Below are positions 55,723 to 64,000 of a DNA stretch of 64,000 bases, one piece after another (the stretch's first letter is position 1; each line of letters begins with the position of its first letter). Source of the DNA: Colimorpha sp045597845 (GTDB lineage Bacteria; Bacteroidota; Bacteroidia; Bacteroidales; P3). The notes beneath the pieces were generated by a model. The model was not told the origin of the DNA and ran no database searches. It was given only the letters and a program-made list of their open reading frames with translations. The stretch lies in NCBI GenBank assembly GCA_045597845.1, contig JAZLKZ010000119.1, positions 23,441-87,440 of the forward strand, in the 5' to 3' direction. The position numbers were made by a program, and so were the translations under genes.

Positions 55723-58700
55723 ATGAAAATTCGCAAAGTGCTTTTCAGCCTATTTGGAGGCCTTTTTGTAGCTATGACAGGTATGTCAATGGCTCAAAAT
55801 GCAGCAGGTGGCAAGATTGTCGAGATTGGTCCGGACAATGTTGGCGGTCGTGTTACTTCTATGGTTATCGACAAGAGCGATTCCACAAATCAGACTATTT
55901 ATGCAGGCGCCGCTTCTGGTGGCTTGTATGTGAGAGACAATTCCGGACTCAACAACATCTGGAGCAATGTGCCTTGTGTCATCGATGGTGAAGAGGTGGT
56001 ATTGCCTATTAGTTGCATGGTTCAGGGTTCTGACAATATGATTTATATCGGAACGGGTGAAGGTCGCTTTACGCAGGGTTCGAAAAATTCTTACATGTCT
56101 CCTGCCGGTCGTGGCATCTATCGCTTCAATCCTGCCGACCAGAGCTATACGTTGATTCCTACTACCGAAACAATGGGCTCAGGCTCTGACTTTTCGGCTG
56201 TGAACAAAGTTGCGATCTATGAAAATGAGGGTGTTACCTATTTCTTCGCAGCAACCAATACGGGTCTCTACCGTTGGGAAATCCGCAACGAGAGCGATTG
56301 GGAGAGCAGATCGGCTTATTCTTCTGTTTTCTCAGGCGAGCCGGTCTATGACGTGGCTGTTGTTGGAGATTACAATATGATTTATTTCTCCACCGAGAAC
56401 AAACTCTATCGTGTGGGTAATGTTACGGCCAATACCGACCCTGTGGATGTCTCTATTTCCAATGCAACAATTTTCCCGCCCAGCGCAAAGCGTATCTATA
56501 TTGCCGTCGCTCCGTCAAACCCCAGCTATGTGTATGCTTTGGTTGTAAATGGAAATGGTTTGATGCACGGTGTATATATGACCAAAAACCAATCCACTTG
56601 GACTACTTTGACCACTTCTACCACAACTCCATTCACTACCAATTCTGGTCAGGTGTGTGGCGCTATCGCTGTTGACCCATACAACCCCAGCAAGGTTTAT
56701 GTCGCTGGTTCTTCCGTTTGGGTTGGCGAAGGTTTCGTTGATGGGGCTCTTTATCAGTGGACCAAGGCTTCCAGTAGCGAGAACGAGTTCGGCTCTGGCA
56801 ATTATATGGGAGACATCTTCTCCAATGCCACTTTCGTCCACTCCGGCATCAACCAGATCGTCTATGCCGATGGTCTTTATGCCACGCAGTATTTCATCGC
56901 TACCAATGGTGGTGTGTTTATGACCGAAAATGGTTTCAATTCCTACATTAATATTAATAGAGGCCTGAATATCGCCCAGATTAACGGTCTTGCAGTATGC
57001 GCCGACGGTTCGCTGATTGCTGGTGCCAACAATTCCGCTAACCTCTTCGTTGAGTCTCGTATGGGTCACTCTGGTGGCCATCGCGACTCCACTTGGTACG
57101 ACCCCAACACTTCGGTAAACACTAACCACATGGCTAACATCATTTGGAAAGGTACAGGTGGACAAGTGGCTGCTTCCGTGTTCCAGCAGTATGCTCCTAC
57201 TACCCGTCGTACCATCTTCACCTCTGCCAACAATGGTCAGTATGGTCGTGCTTATGCAGATTATAGCGATTATACCAATACTCAGACCTGGACAGCCGAC
57301 ACCAACCTTATGGGTGAAGAAGCCAACAATGGCAATACTGTAGCTGCCATGGCTTTGTGGGAGACTTACAACAACACCGACATTGAAGACTACATTTCCT
57401 TCAACCTCGACACTTTGGGTATCTTCTACTTTGAAGGCGAACGCACCAGAACCTACCAATACCTTGATCCCGTTACCAATACCTATATGGACAAGGACAT
57501 CACACTCAATGGCTTCGATACCATGTTCGTGGGCAACACCATCAAGGCAGGCGACTCTATCTGGGTTGCCAGTCCGGGACACGCCGACTATCCTTTCGCT
57601 TATGTGTTCGAAGAGGATCATGTGATAACTTCCGAAAGCAGATTCACCACCATCAATCCTATCCAGAACCGTCTCTTCGTTTCTAAGATCTTCGAGGACA
57701 ATACCGCTATGGTTCCTTTTGCACGTCAGAGCCTCGCTATGACTTGGATGCCTTCCGACTTCAGAAAGGTTTGTGGCACGTCCAACCCGATGTATTGGGC
57801 AAATCTTTATACTTTTGATCAGAAAACGTATCCCAATTGTGAAATCAATGCTATTGCAGTCTCCAACGATGGCGATTGCGTAGTATTTGCCGTTAACGAC
57901 CATCAGGAGCGTACTTCCCGTATCATCCGAGTGAAGGGCATCACCACTAATGTGGATTATTCTGCCGATGTCAACACCATTGCCGCTCAGTTGAGCTATG
58001 GCCAGGGCAAATTCGAAAACAACCTCTCTACCGTTGTTTGCGACACCTTGCTGTGCGATGGCAATGATGTAATCAACAGAATGGTTTCATCCCTTACTTT
58101 CGATCCTCATGCTGGCACCGACCGCGTTATCGCTACTTTCGATGGCTACTATACTTTCAACAACCGCAACGTTGTGGCTATCGAAAATGCAAGTGCCGAC
58201 AACTATGCTTTTGTCAGCAAGTCGCTTCCTGCCTCTTTCCCCGTTTACTCCGCCATGGTTGAATACACCACGGGTAATGTATATGTAGGCACCGAAGAGG
58301 GTATTTTCATCGCCGAGGCTGACGCTTTCAACGGTTCAGACACCAACATCGAATGGAACGTATATGGCAACTTCAAGGGCGTTCCTGTAACGAGCATCAT
58401 CCAGCAAATCCACGACCTCCCGCAGCGTACTTTCTTGGGCCACACGGGTATCAACCCCGAACAGTATGTGTTCCCCAGAACCAAGTATCCTTACGCTATC
58501 TATTACGGTACCTACGGACGTGGTATCTTCATGGATTCCACCTATGTCACCAACCACGACAACGAGATTGTTGATTCTGAATATTACATCGGTGTTCCTG
58601 TCATCAACACCATTGGCGCTAATTCTGTGAAGCTTTATCCTAACCCCGCATCGGGCCGCGCTAACCTCGAACTTACCATCAATCAGGCTGGCAACGCTCA

Positions 58701-58872
58701 GCTCTGCATCTACGACCTCTCCGGCAAGATGGTTCGCAACGAGAACCTTGGCAAGCTCGCAGAAGGCGAATATGTAAGAACCCTCGACCTTCAGAACCTG
58801 CCTCAGGGCATGTATCTCATCAATGTAAGAGTGGGAAAGAACGCCGTGGCTTCTAAACTTATTGTAAGATGA
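55723..58872 (+). CDS. Large secreted beta-propeller-like protein with T9SS sorting domain
   Basis: 1049 residues. Signal peptide (KVLFSLFGGLFVAMTGMSMAQ), then a long region with repeated short strands of the propeller/sortilin type (NQTIYAGAASGGLYVRD, MIYIGTGEGRFT, VYVAGSSVWVG, FIATNGGVFMTENG, VYVGTEEGIFIAEA). The last ~80 residues are a type A C-terminal sorting domain (VKLYPNPASGRANLELTI, then LCIYDLSGKMVRNENL, LQNLPQGMYLINVRVGKNAVASKLIVR), which directs export through the type IX system. Substrate or binding partner is unknown. It is monocistronic. Confidence 0.9.
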   Translation: MKIRKVLFSLFGGLFVAMTGMSMAQNAAGGKIVEIGPDNVGGRVTSMVIDKSDSTNQTIYAGAASGGLYVRDNSGLNNIWSNVPCVIDGEEVVLPISCMVQGSDNMIYIGTGEGRFTQGSKNSYMSPAGRGIYRFNPADQSYTLIPTTETMGSGSDFSAVNKVAIYENEGVTYFFAATNTGLYRWEIRNESDWESRSAYSSVFSGEPVYDVAVVGDYNMIYFSTENKLYRVGNVTANTDPVDVSISNATIFPPSAKRIYIAVAPSNPSYVYALVVNGNGLMHGVYMTKNQSTWTTLTTSTTTPFTTNSGQVCGAIAVDPYNPSKVYVAGSSVWVGEGFVDGALYQWTKASSSENEFGSGNYMGDIFSNATFVHSGINQIVYADGLYATQYFIATNGGVFMTENGFNSYININRGLNIAQINGLAVCADGSLIAGANNSANLFVESRMGHSGGHRDSTWYDPNTSVNTNHMANIIWKGTGGQVAASVFQQYAPTTRRTIFTSANNGQYGRAYADYSDYTNTQTWTADTNLMGEEANNGNTVAAMALWETYNNTDIEDYISFNLDTLGIFYFEGERTRTYQYLDPVTNTYMDKDITLNGFDTMFVGNTIKAGDSIWVASPGHADYPFAYVFEEDHVITSESRFTTINPIQNRLFVSKIFEDNTAMVPFARQSLAMTWMPSDFRKVCGTSNPMYWANLYTFDQKTYPNCEINAIAVSNDGDCVVFAVNDHQERTSRIIRVKGITTNVDYSADVNTIAAQLSYGQGKFENNLSTVVCDTLLCDGNDVINRMVSSLTFDPHAGTDRVIATFDGYYTFNNRNVVAIENASADNYAFVSKSLPASFPVYSAMVEYTTGNVYVGTEEGIFIAEADAFNGSDTNIEWNVYGNFKGVPVTSIIQQIHDLPQRTFLGHTGINPEQYVFPRTKYPYAIYYGTYGRGIFMDSTYVTNHDNEIVDSEYYIGVPVINTIGANSVKLYPNPASGRANLELTINQAGNAQLCIYDLSGKMVRNENLGKLAEGEYVRTLDLQNLPQGMYLINVRVGKNAVASKLIVR

Positions 58873-58889
58873 TATTAATTAGATAGAAG

Positions 58890-58928
58890 AAGAGGTACTT
58901 TCCCCAACTGGACAGTACCTCTTTTTTT
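58890..58928. terminator. Terminator after the T9SS cargo gene
   Basis: AAGAGGTACT (58890-58899) pairs with AGTACCTCTT (58914-58923), followed by a T run. Confidence 0.85.
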
Positions 58929-58987
58929 GTTTTCACGCTATTCTCTCAATTTGCAATTTCCGAACCTTCAAATCTTCTAACCACAAT

Positions 58988-60268
58988 ATGAACACGAATC
59001 TCGTTAAAGAACTTCAGTGGCGAGGCATGATCCATAACATGATGCCGGGCACCGAAGAACAACTTTCGAAAGAAATAACTACAGCATACGTCGGCATCGA
59101 CCCCACAGCCGACTCTCTCCATATCGGTCACCTCGTATCCATCATGCTCCTCAAGCATCTCCAGACGGCAGGTCACAAGCCTCTCGCCTTGGTGGGTGGC
59201 GCTACGGGCATGATTGGCGACCCCTCTTTCAAGGCAGCCGAGCGCAAGCTCCTCACCATCGAAGAGGTGCAGCATAATGTTGATTGCATCCGTCATCAAC
59301 TTGAGAAATTTCTTGACTTCGACAGTCCCGTCAATGGAGCCGAAATCGTAAACAACTACGACTGGATGAAGGATTACCTTTTCTTGGACTTTATCCGTGA
59401 CGTAGGAAAGCATATCACCGTGAACTACATGATGGCCAAGGATTCCGTGCAGAAGCGTATGGAAACGGGTATCTCCTTCACTGAGTTCAGCTACCAGTTG
59501 CTTCAGGGTTTTGATTTCCTTACGCTATACCGTACCAAGGGATGCCGTTTGCAGATGGGTGGCTCCGACCAATGGGGAAACATCACCACGGGAACGGAAC
59601 TCATTCGCCGCATGGAAGGTGGCGAGGCTTTCGCCCTTACTTGTCCGCTCATCACAAAGGCCGACGGCACCAAGTTCGGCAAAACCGAAGGCGGAAACGT
59701 ATGGCTCGACCCCAAGAAGACCTCTCCTTATAAGTTCTATCAGTTTTGGCTCAACTGCTCCGACGTTGATACCGCCAAGTACATCCGTATCTTCACCATG
59801 CTCAGCAAAGAGGAAATAGAGGAGCTGGAACGTCAGCACAACGAGGCCCCTGAACGTCGTATTCTCCAAAAGGCTTTGGCAAAGGACATCACCTGTCGTG
59901 TGCATTCCGTAAAAGACTACGAGTCGGCCGTGGCAGCTTCCGAACTGCTCTTCGGCAAGGGGACTACCGAGCAACTTAACAGTCTCGACAAGGAGACGTT
60001 GCTGAGCGTTTTCGAGGGCGTTCCGCAATTCTCCATCTCCAAAGAGAAACTTGCCTCAGGTATCGGCGTTGTGGATCTTTGCGCCGCCGAAACGACCATG
60101 TTCGCCTCCAAGGGCGAAATCCGTCGCGAACTCAAGCAGAACTCCATCTCTCTCAACAAAGCCAAAATTGGTGAGGACTATGTTGTGGGCGAGAAGGATG
60201 TGCTCGATTGCGGCAGTATGCTCTTCCAAAAAGGCAAGAAGAACTACTACCTTGTCAACGTAGAATAG
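58988..60268 (+). CDS. tyrS: Tyrosyl-tRNA synthetase
   Basis: 426 residues. The class I HIGH-type motif is GIDPTADSLHIGHLVSIMLL. The tyrosine-binding region includes FLTLYRTKGCRLQMGGSDQWGNITTGTELIRR, and the KMSKS equivalent is KFGKTEGGNVWLD. The C-terminal S4-like domain covers SKGEIRRELKQNSISLNKAKIGEDYVV. It charges tRNA-Tyr. Confidence 0.97.
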   Translation: MNTNLVKELQWRGMIHNMMPGTEEQLSKEITTAYVGIDPTADSLHIGHLVSIMLLKHLQTAGHKPLALVGGATGMIGDPSFKAAERKLLTIEEVQHNVDCIRHQLEKFLDFDSPVNGAEIVNNYDWMKDYLFLDFIRDVGKHITVNYMMAKDSVQKRMETGISFTEFSYQLLQGFDFLTLYRTKGCRLQMGGSDQWGNITTGTELIRRMEGGEAFALTCPLITKADGTKFGKTEGGNVWLDPKKTSPYKFYQFWLNCSDVDTAKYIRIFTMLSKEEIEELERQHNEAPERRILQKALAKDITCRVHSVKDYESAVAASELLFGKGTTEQLNSLDKETLLSVFEGVPQFSISKEKLASGIGVVDLCAAETTMFASKGEIRRELKQNSISLNKAKIGEDYVVGEKDVLDCGSMLFQKGKKNYYLVNVE

Positions 60269-60324
60269 CGTTTGTTTTATATCTGTGAACTGTGAATTGT
60301 GATCAGTAAGCAGTGCTTTTGATT

Positions 60325-60363
60325 AATCAGGGGCGGCTCCACGACGTGGAGCCGCCCCTGATT
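60325..60363. terminator. Terminator after tyrS
   Basis: A perfect 17-bp inverted repeat (60325-60341 with 60347-60363, GC-rich core GGGGCGGCTCC) around a 5-base loop. Its A/T-rich arm ends favour bidirectional use. Confidence 0.85.
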
Positions 60364-60475
60364 GTATTAAAAAATGTTAATTTTGACAAGAGTGATACAG
60401 GATTGAAAATTTTGGGTACTAACACATTCAAAATCAAGTCCAAATTGTGTTTAGTAGAATGGCCGTAATTGTGCA

Positions 60476-60997
60476 ATGCTGAACCAGCAAGAAATAGAAT
60501 TCCAGGAACTCATCAACAGGAACCGAGTAGCCGTTAATAAGGTCTGCCTCCTGTTCAGCAAAGGCGATAAGGCTTGCTTTCAGGACATGCGCCAGGAGGT
60601 CTATTGCCGGTTGTGGGATGAATTTCGGCGTTATGGCTTGAGTCGTTTCCGCCACGAGTGCGCTGAATCAACATGGATATACCAGTTCGCCGTTCATGTC
60701 CTCTGCAACTATCGTAGAAAACAGGATAAGTGTCCGCGCCTTGAGTCCTTTGACACCCATGAGATAAAATCCATTCCTGTCAAGGAGGCGCAATTCACCT
60801 TGCTTGACGAAATGATAGATCAGTTAGGGGCAAGGAATCGGCGCTATGTGATGTATTATCTGGAAGGGCTTACCTACAACGAGATCGCCGAGAGCGAGCA
60901 TATCACCGTGCCTTTGGCGCGACTGCAGATGTCGAGACTTATCAAGAAACTGAAACAAATGGCAAAACAAGATAAAAATGAAACCGAAAGAATTTGA
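60476..60997 (+). CDS. ECF-type RNA polymerase sigma factor
   Basis: 173 residues. Sigma region 2 is visible as KGDKACFQDMRQEVYCRLWDEFRRYGLSRFRHECAESTWIYQFAVHVLCNYRRK, and region 4 as IDQLGARNRRYVMYYLEGLTYNEIAESEHITVPLARLQMSRLIKKLKQ. The LTYNEIAE helix-turn-helix is clear. It overlaps the next, membrane-anchored gene by 20 bases, as sigma/anti-sigma pairs often do. A possible -7 box TAATTTTG lies at 60378-60385. Confidence 0.9.
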   Translation: MLNQQEIEFQELINRNRVAVNKVCLLFSKGDKACFQDMRQEVYCRLWDEFRRYGLSRFRHECAESTWIYQFAVHVLCNYRRKQDKCPRLESFDTHEIKSIPVKEAQFTLLDEMIDQLGARNRRYVMYYLEGLTYNEIAESEHITVPLARLQMSRLIKKLKQMAKQDKNETERI

Positions 60998-61514
60998 TTT
61001 GGAGCAATGCCGACAAGCTTGGGCGAGATTGTCGGAGACGATGGACGACATTCCGCCGCTTTCTGATGAGGAGGTGATGCGTATCACGCGTTCCGAGCCT
61101 TGCGACCGCCATAAGCCGTCGCTTTTGCCGACCCTTGCCGTGGCGGCCTGTGTGGTGCTGGTGGCGGTGGGCGTGCTGCTTGTGCTGCGGCAAAATGCTG
61201 ACGAACCTTCCCAAAAGTCTTTTGTGCAATATGCCGAAGCTCCATCGTCCGCCGTTATGCCTATGAATCCCGCTGGACGTGCAACCTTGGCGAAAACATC
61301 CAGTCGCGCCTCTGTTACTCCCGTATTCTCGGCTAAAGCCAAGTCGGTTGTGGTGGCCGAAAATTCCTTTTTCAACGCCGAAACGTCGCTGGCTGACTCT
61401 TCGCAGGAGTCTGCGTCTGGTTTTGAAGAACTGGTATGCGAGAATTGGTGCGAAAGCACTGAAATAGTGCAAGAACTGGCATATTTTTGCAACAATAAAA
61501 CCGAAGGCGTATGA
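60978..61514 (+). CDS. Putative anti-sigma factor (single-span membrane protein)
   Basis: 178 residues: a cytoplasmic N-terminus of ~45 residues (CRQAWARLSETMDDIPPLSDEEVMRITRS), one membrane helix (LLPTLAVAACVVLVAVGVLLVLR) and a Ser/Ala-rich outer part ending in Cys-containing sequence. Topology and overlap with the sigma gene support an anti-sigma role. No zinc-finger ZAS motif (HxxxCxxC) is present, so the assignment rests on context. ATGA overlap links it to the next gene. Confidence 0.65.
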   Translation: MKPKEFDLEQCRQAWARLSETMDDIPPLSDEEVMRITRSEPCDRHKPSLLPTLAVAACVVLVAVGVLLVLRQNADEPSQKSFVQYAEAPSSAVMPMNPAGRATLAKTSSRASVTPVFSAKAKSVVVAENSFFNAETSLADSSQESASGFEELVCENWCESTEIVQELAYFCNNKTEGV

Positions 61515-61945
61515 AATACAAGAGTTTCTTTTTTGCGATGCTGTTGATGCTTGCCGCCCATTGCGCAATGGCGCAGCGAGATGTTTATGACCGCTACGTT
61601 GGGCGCGACGACATCGATATTGTGTTGGTCCGCGGCTACAGGATCGACAGCCTCAACAAAATGGATGTCATCCTCATACGAGCCAAAGACTCCGCCGGCT
61701 GGGAATGGATGCAGGAAGAGTTTAATATTATGCCTTTGTCGAAAATAGGGGAACAATCATTAAGCAATGGAAAAGATGTTATCCAAACATATTTGGCGAG
61801 CAAGTACAATCCCACAGAACCCAAGGAACCCGAGTTATTGGATAATTGCTGCATAAAAGCATCGTTTCTCCGCAAGGAAATTGCAATATTCTACTTTACG
61901 ACAATCGAACAAAAATGCATGGTAATTGGACAAATATTTAAATAA
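61511..61945 (+). CDS. Small exported protein, unknown function
   Basis: 144 residues with a signal peptide (KSFFFAMLLMLAAHCAMAQ). The mature part (DVYDRYVGRDDIDIVLVRGYRIDSLNKMDVILIRAKDSAGWEWMQEEFNI) resembles nothing I recognise; a Cys pair (DNCCIKASF) may form a disulfide. Its start lies in an ATGA overlap with the putative anti-sigma gene, so it belongs to the sigma operon. Confidence 0.7.
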   Translation: MKYKSFFFAMLLMLAAHCAMAQRDVYDRYVGRDDIDIVLVRGYRIDSLNKMDVILIRAKDSAGWEWMQEEFNIMPLSKIGEQSLSNGKDVIQTYLASKYNPTEPKEPELLDNCCIKASFLRKEIAIFYFTTIEQKCMVIGQIFK

Positions 61946-61952
61946 CACTATT

Positions 61953-62366
61953 ATGAAAAAGACATTTATTATTCTGAGTGCCTTTGTGGCGCTGATGGCA
62001 ACAAGTTGCCAAAAAGAAACGGACAATGCATTTGAAGGAATCCCTTTAACTGGAGCTTCTGTGCAAGAAAGCAGTGTGGTTTGCTACATCATTGACGGTG
62101 TTTTCTATCGTGTCGTGGTGCAGGATGATGCCACAAACGCCACGTTGCTTCAGAAATTGATGGATTTAGTACAAAAAGGACACCGTATTTCTTTGTATCG
62201 AGAAGATCTTTGCCAGCAAGATGCCATGACAAAAGACGTTGTCCATTACGACACCAAAGACCAAAAAGAGATGGAGGTCTGGGTGAACAAAATGGTGGAT
62301 GACGGCTATGTCGTTGAAGTGGTTTTAGAAAATGGCGTCTATCACGGCACTGCCACCAAAAAGTAA
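61953..62366 (+). CDS. Small lipoprotein, unknown function
   Basis: 137 residues with a lipobox (FVALMATSC, Cys at residue 19). The mature region is short alpha/beta: VVCYIIDGVFYRVVVQDDATNATLLQKLMDLVQKGHRISLYRED, ending VEVVLENGVYHGTATKK. It follows the previous exported protein by 7 bases and is the last gene of the sigma operon. ATG 61953 is preferred over an upstream in-frame codon at 61926 that overlaps the previous gene. Confidence 0.72.
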   Translation: MKKTFIILSAFVALMATSCQKETDNAFEGIPLTGASVQESSVVCYIIDGVFYRVVVQDDATNATLLQKLMDLVQKGHRISLYREDLCQQDAMTKDVVHYDTKDQKEMEVWVNKMVDDGYVVEVVLENGVYHGTATKK

Positions 62367-62409
62367 ATAGCAAAAGAAAGGATGCAAGGCGGTATTTGAA
62401 TAAAGCAAC

Positions 62410-62510
62410 CGCTATTCCTTAACTTTCCGCAAGCCGAGCGCAGAGCCGAGCTTGCTCGAGCTATGCCGAGGCAAAGGAAAGTCCTTAACAAGCGACTTCG
62501 TCCTATAAAA
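62410..62510. repeat. GC-rich palindromic intergenic element
   Basis: Contains GAGCTTGCTCGAGC flanked by AGCCGAGCGCAGAGCC and TATGCCGAGGC. The block CTTTCCGCAAGCCGAG is echoed in inverted form by GCCGAGGCAAAGGAAAG, so it can fold into a long imperfect hairpin. It resembles mobile intergenic repeats. No ORF is seen. Confidence 0.5.
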
Positions 62511-62532
62511 ATAAACAACAAAATTAATCATT

Positions 62533-63891
62533 ATGAAAAACAATAAATTGCTATGGGTTTTCGTTATTATCATGTTAACAACCTGCCAAATGAAAACGTT
62601 CGGACAACTTGAGCGAGTGTCCAGCGCTCCCATGCCTGACCCCATAACCAAAACCATCGTCCGCCATTACCAAAACGATGACGTAGTCAGCTATGTGCAA
62701 ACCACTCGAAACGGCTATTTTACCTTGTCCGACGCCCAAAACTACCACAAAACTGCTACCATCGACCCGCGCTATGTAGTAAACGACTTGGTTATAGAAA
62801 ACGAATTTGCCTATTTTTGTGGAAATAACACTGTTTCCAGCACAGGTTTTATAGGCTATTTCAATGTTCAGGATTTCTTCAACGGAAACAATGGATACTA
62901 TATTCTGGACAACCTTCCTGGCGCCACGCCAACAAATATAGTGACGCAACTGGAAAGGATGGTTCTGTTCAAAAATATGGATGGACTGCACGTGGCCGCT
63001 ATCGGCACAGAAATGGGACCAAACCCTTTATCTTGCATCGTGGACTACCTGCCATGGACGACTGCAGGTATCAACTATACTGTTGGTGCAATCCCTCAAA
63101 ATCAACACTTACGGTATGATTTCCTTGACATTACCCATACCGACAGCTATGTTGTAATATCAGACCTCTACGAAGGAGTGTTGCCCACCTTGAGGGTCTT
63201 CGACATCAACAACCTTTTTGCGGCCAGCGGACTCCAGAACTACTGCTACCTATTCTGCTCCTTGTCGGATAATATGTTTTTCGTGCATAACGACATATTG
63301 ATAGAGCACCTGAGCTCAGACCTTGTCGTGACCGCAACATATTGGAAAGACTTGACACAACCCTATCCTTACGACGGAACCAACCTCAGGGTAATTGACA
63401 TACCTACGTTGCTTCTTCCTCCATATTCGGGAATGCTCTACTCTATTGGATTGCACCAGCCTTGCACTTCGGGATCATGGAACCTGCTTGACATCAAGAA
63501 CGACCCGACAAAACGTTGCCTATACGTTCTGCAAGATGCCGACGAACCAACCTCTCCCAGCGGAACGGTATCAATGATCAACGAAATCAACTATTCGACC
63601 TTTCCTCCAGCCAATCCCGTCAAGGGCGTTTATTCCCCCTATGGACAACTGCATAGCCTTGATCTATACAATGGCAGAATGGATTACATAGTCAGTGGGA
63701 TGGATTACGCAACCACTGCAGACCAACTCTTTTTTTCAAGGCAATCCCTACAGTCGAGTTTTTGCTCCAAGCCTGTCTTGCATTCCTATTCAAGGTATTC
63801 CCTCTCCGAAACGAAAAAAAGAGAACTCTCCTCTGGACGTCAACAGAGCGACCTTGGCGCCACTGATGCTGATGCCACAAAAGATAACTGA
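62533..63891 (+). CDS. Secreted protein, probably frameshifted near its C-terminus
   Basis: 452 codons in the open frame, with a signal peptide (NNKLLWVFVIIMLTTCQMKTFGQ) and a beta-propeller-like body (VVNDLVIENEFAYFCGNN, GLHVAAIGTEMG, DSYVVISDLYEGVLPTLRVFDINNLF, CLYVLQDADEPT). After residue ~398, at a T7 run (63730-63736), the open frame turns into Ser/Arg/Lys-rich sequence. The +1 frame continues sensibly (SRVFAPSLSCIPIQGIP..., ending ...TMEISCER) to a stop at 63920-63922. One fewer T would join them. It is either a real frameshift, a contingency site or a sequence error. Confidence 0.7.
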   Translation: MKNNKLLWVFVIIMLTTCQMKTFGQLERVSSAPMPDPITKTIVRHYQNDDVVSYVQTTRNGYFTLSDAQNYHKTATIDPRYVVNDLVIENEFAYFCGNNTVSSTGFIGYFNVQDFFNGNNGYYILDNLPGATPTNIVTQLERMVLFKNMDGLHVAAIGTEMGPNPLSCIVDYLPWTTAGINYTVGAIPQNQHLRYDFLDITHTDSYVVISDLYEGVLPTLRVFDINNLFAASGLQNYCYLFCSLSDNMFFVHNDILIEHLSSDLVVTATYWKDLTQPYPYDGTNLRVIDIPTLLLPPYSGMLYSIGLHQPCTSGSWNLLDIKNDPTKRCLYVLQDADEPTSPSGTVSMINEINYSTFPPANPVKGVYSPYGQLHSLDLYNGRMDYIVSGMDYATTADQLFFSRQSLQSSFCSKPVLHSYSRYSLSETKKRELSSGRQQSDLGATDADATKDN

Positions 63892-63940
63892 CAATACAAT
63901 GGAAATTTCCTGCGAACGCTAACCCATAACATAAAATACC

Positions 63941-64000
63941 ATGAAAAAAATAATCCTTGTTTTCTTGCTCCTGCTGGCATCTTTCTGCATAGATGCTCAA
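63941..64000 (+). CDS. Start of an exported protein, cut by the window end
   Basis: Twenty codons only, giving a typical signal peptide (KKIILVFLLLLASFCIDAQ). It lies 18 bases after the shifted-frame stop of the preceding gene. Nothing can be said about its function. Confidence 0.6.
   Translation, partial: MKKIILVFLLLLASFCIDAQ

Overview
The window comes from a member of the Bacteroidota, most likely Bacteroidales. The evidence is repeated promoters of the TTTG-N19-TAnnTTTG type, no clear Shine-Dalgarno sites, a type IX secretion (T9SS) C-terminal sorting domain at 58.6-58.87 kb, a gliding/FlgD-like C-terminal domain, a Bat aerotolerance operon, a ~1100-residue SecA, and contractile-injection-system genes of the Bacteroidota kind. 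No genus can be named from the sequence alone.

Layout. 1-1.57 kb: start of a TonB-dependent receptor on the minus strand under a cobalamin riboswitch. 1.7-2.8 kb: overlapping GNAT and GrpB-family genes, convergent with secA (2.86-6.16 kb). 6.3-23.9 kb: an AT-richer island encoding an extracellular contractile injection system (eCIS; Afp/PVC/BIS-like). Thirteen genes run on the plus strand: DUF4157 candidate effector, cap, sheath, two tube proteins, DUF5908, tube-initiator-like protein, VgrG-like spike, PAAR tip, gp25, two large wedge proteins and a 625-residue unknown. The tape-measure-family protein and the AAA+ ATPase are on the minus strand, directly behind the housekeeping gene rnz. At the convergent junction (20.55-20.86 kb) lies a ~270-nt RNA unit with its own promoter and terminator. 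It contains three tandem modules that look like tRNA cores: a D-arm-like hairpin, a CTGA..TCAG hairpin and a T-arm with a TTCRANY loop, with no acceptor stems. I regard this as the most unusual object in the window.

23.9-46.4 kb is mainly core genome: rnz, a DUF4831-like lipoprotein, a sodium:solute symporter, era, rplY/ctc, prs, tRNA-Leu(CAA), an HU-type protein, serS, a CNNM/CBS protein, comEC, a porin-like protein with a nucleoside-recognition-type membrane protein, purE, a kinase-dCMP deaminase fusion, a small 2[4Fe-4S] ferredoxin, gpsA, a lamin-tail surface protein with an 18-Asp tract, and pepD. 46.5-55.4 kb: rseC and a complete Bat operon (moxR-DUF58-batX-like-batA-batB-batC-batD/E) in which batD and batE are fused. 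55.7-60.3 kb: a large T9SS cargo protein and tyrS. 60.4-64 kb: an ECF sigma factor, a putative anti-sigma factor and small exported proteins, ending in a frameshifted secreted protein and a truncated gene.

Together the eCIS genes supply sheath, tube, spike, baseplate, cap, length control and ATPase, plus one candidate cargo. Only the receptor-binding fibre is not confidently identified. Short spacer-like repeats recur in many intergenic gaps and in one place have become part of a coding sequence. Everything here was read by eye; no homology search was run.
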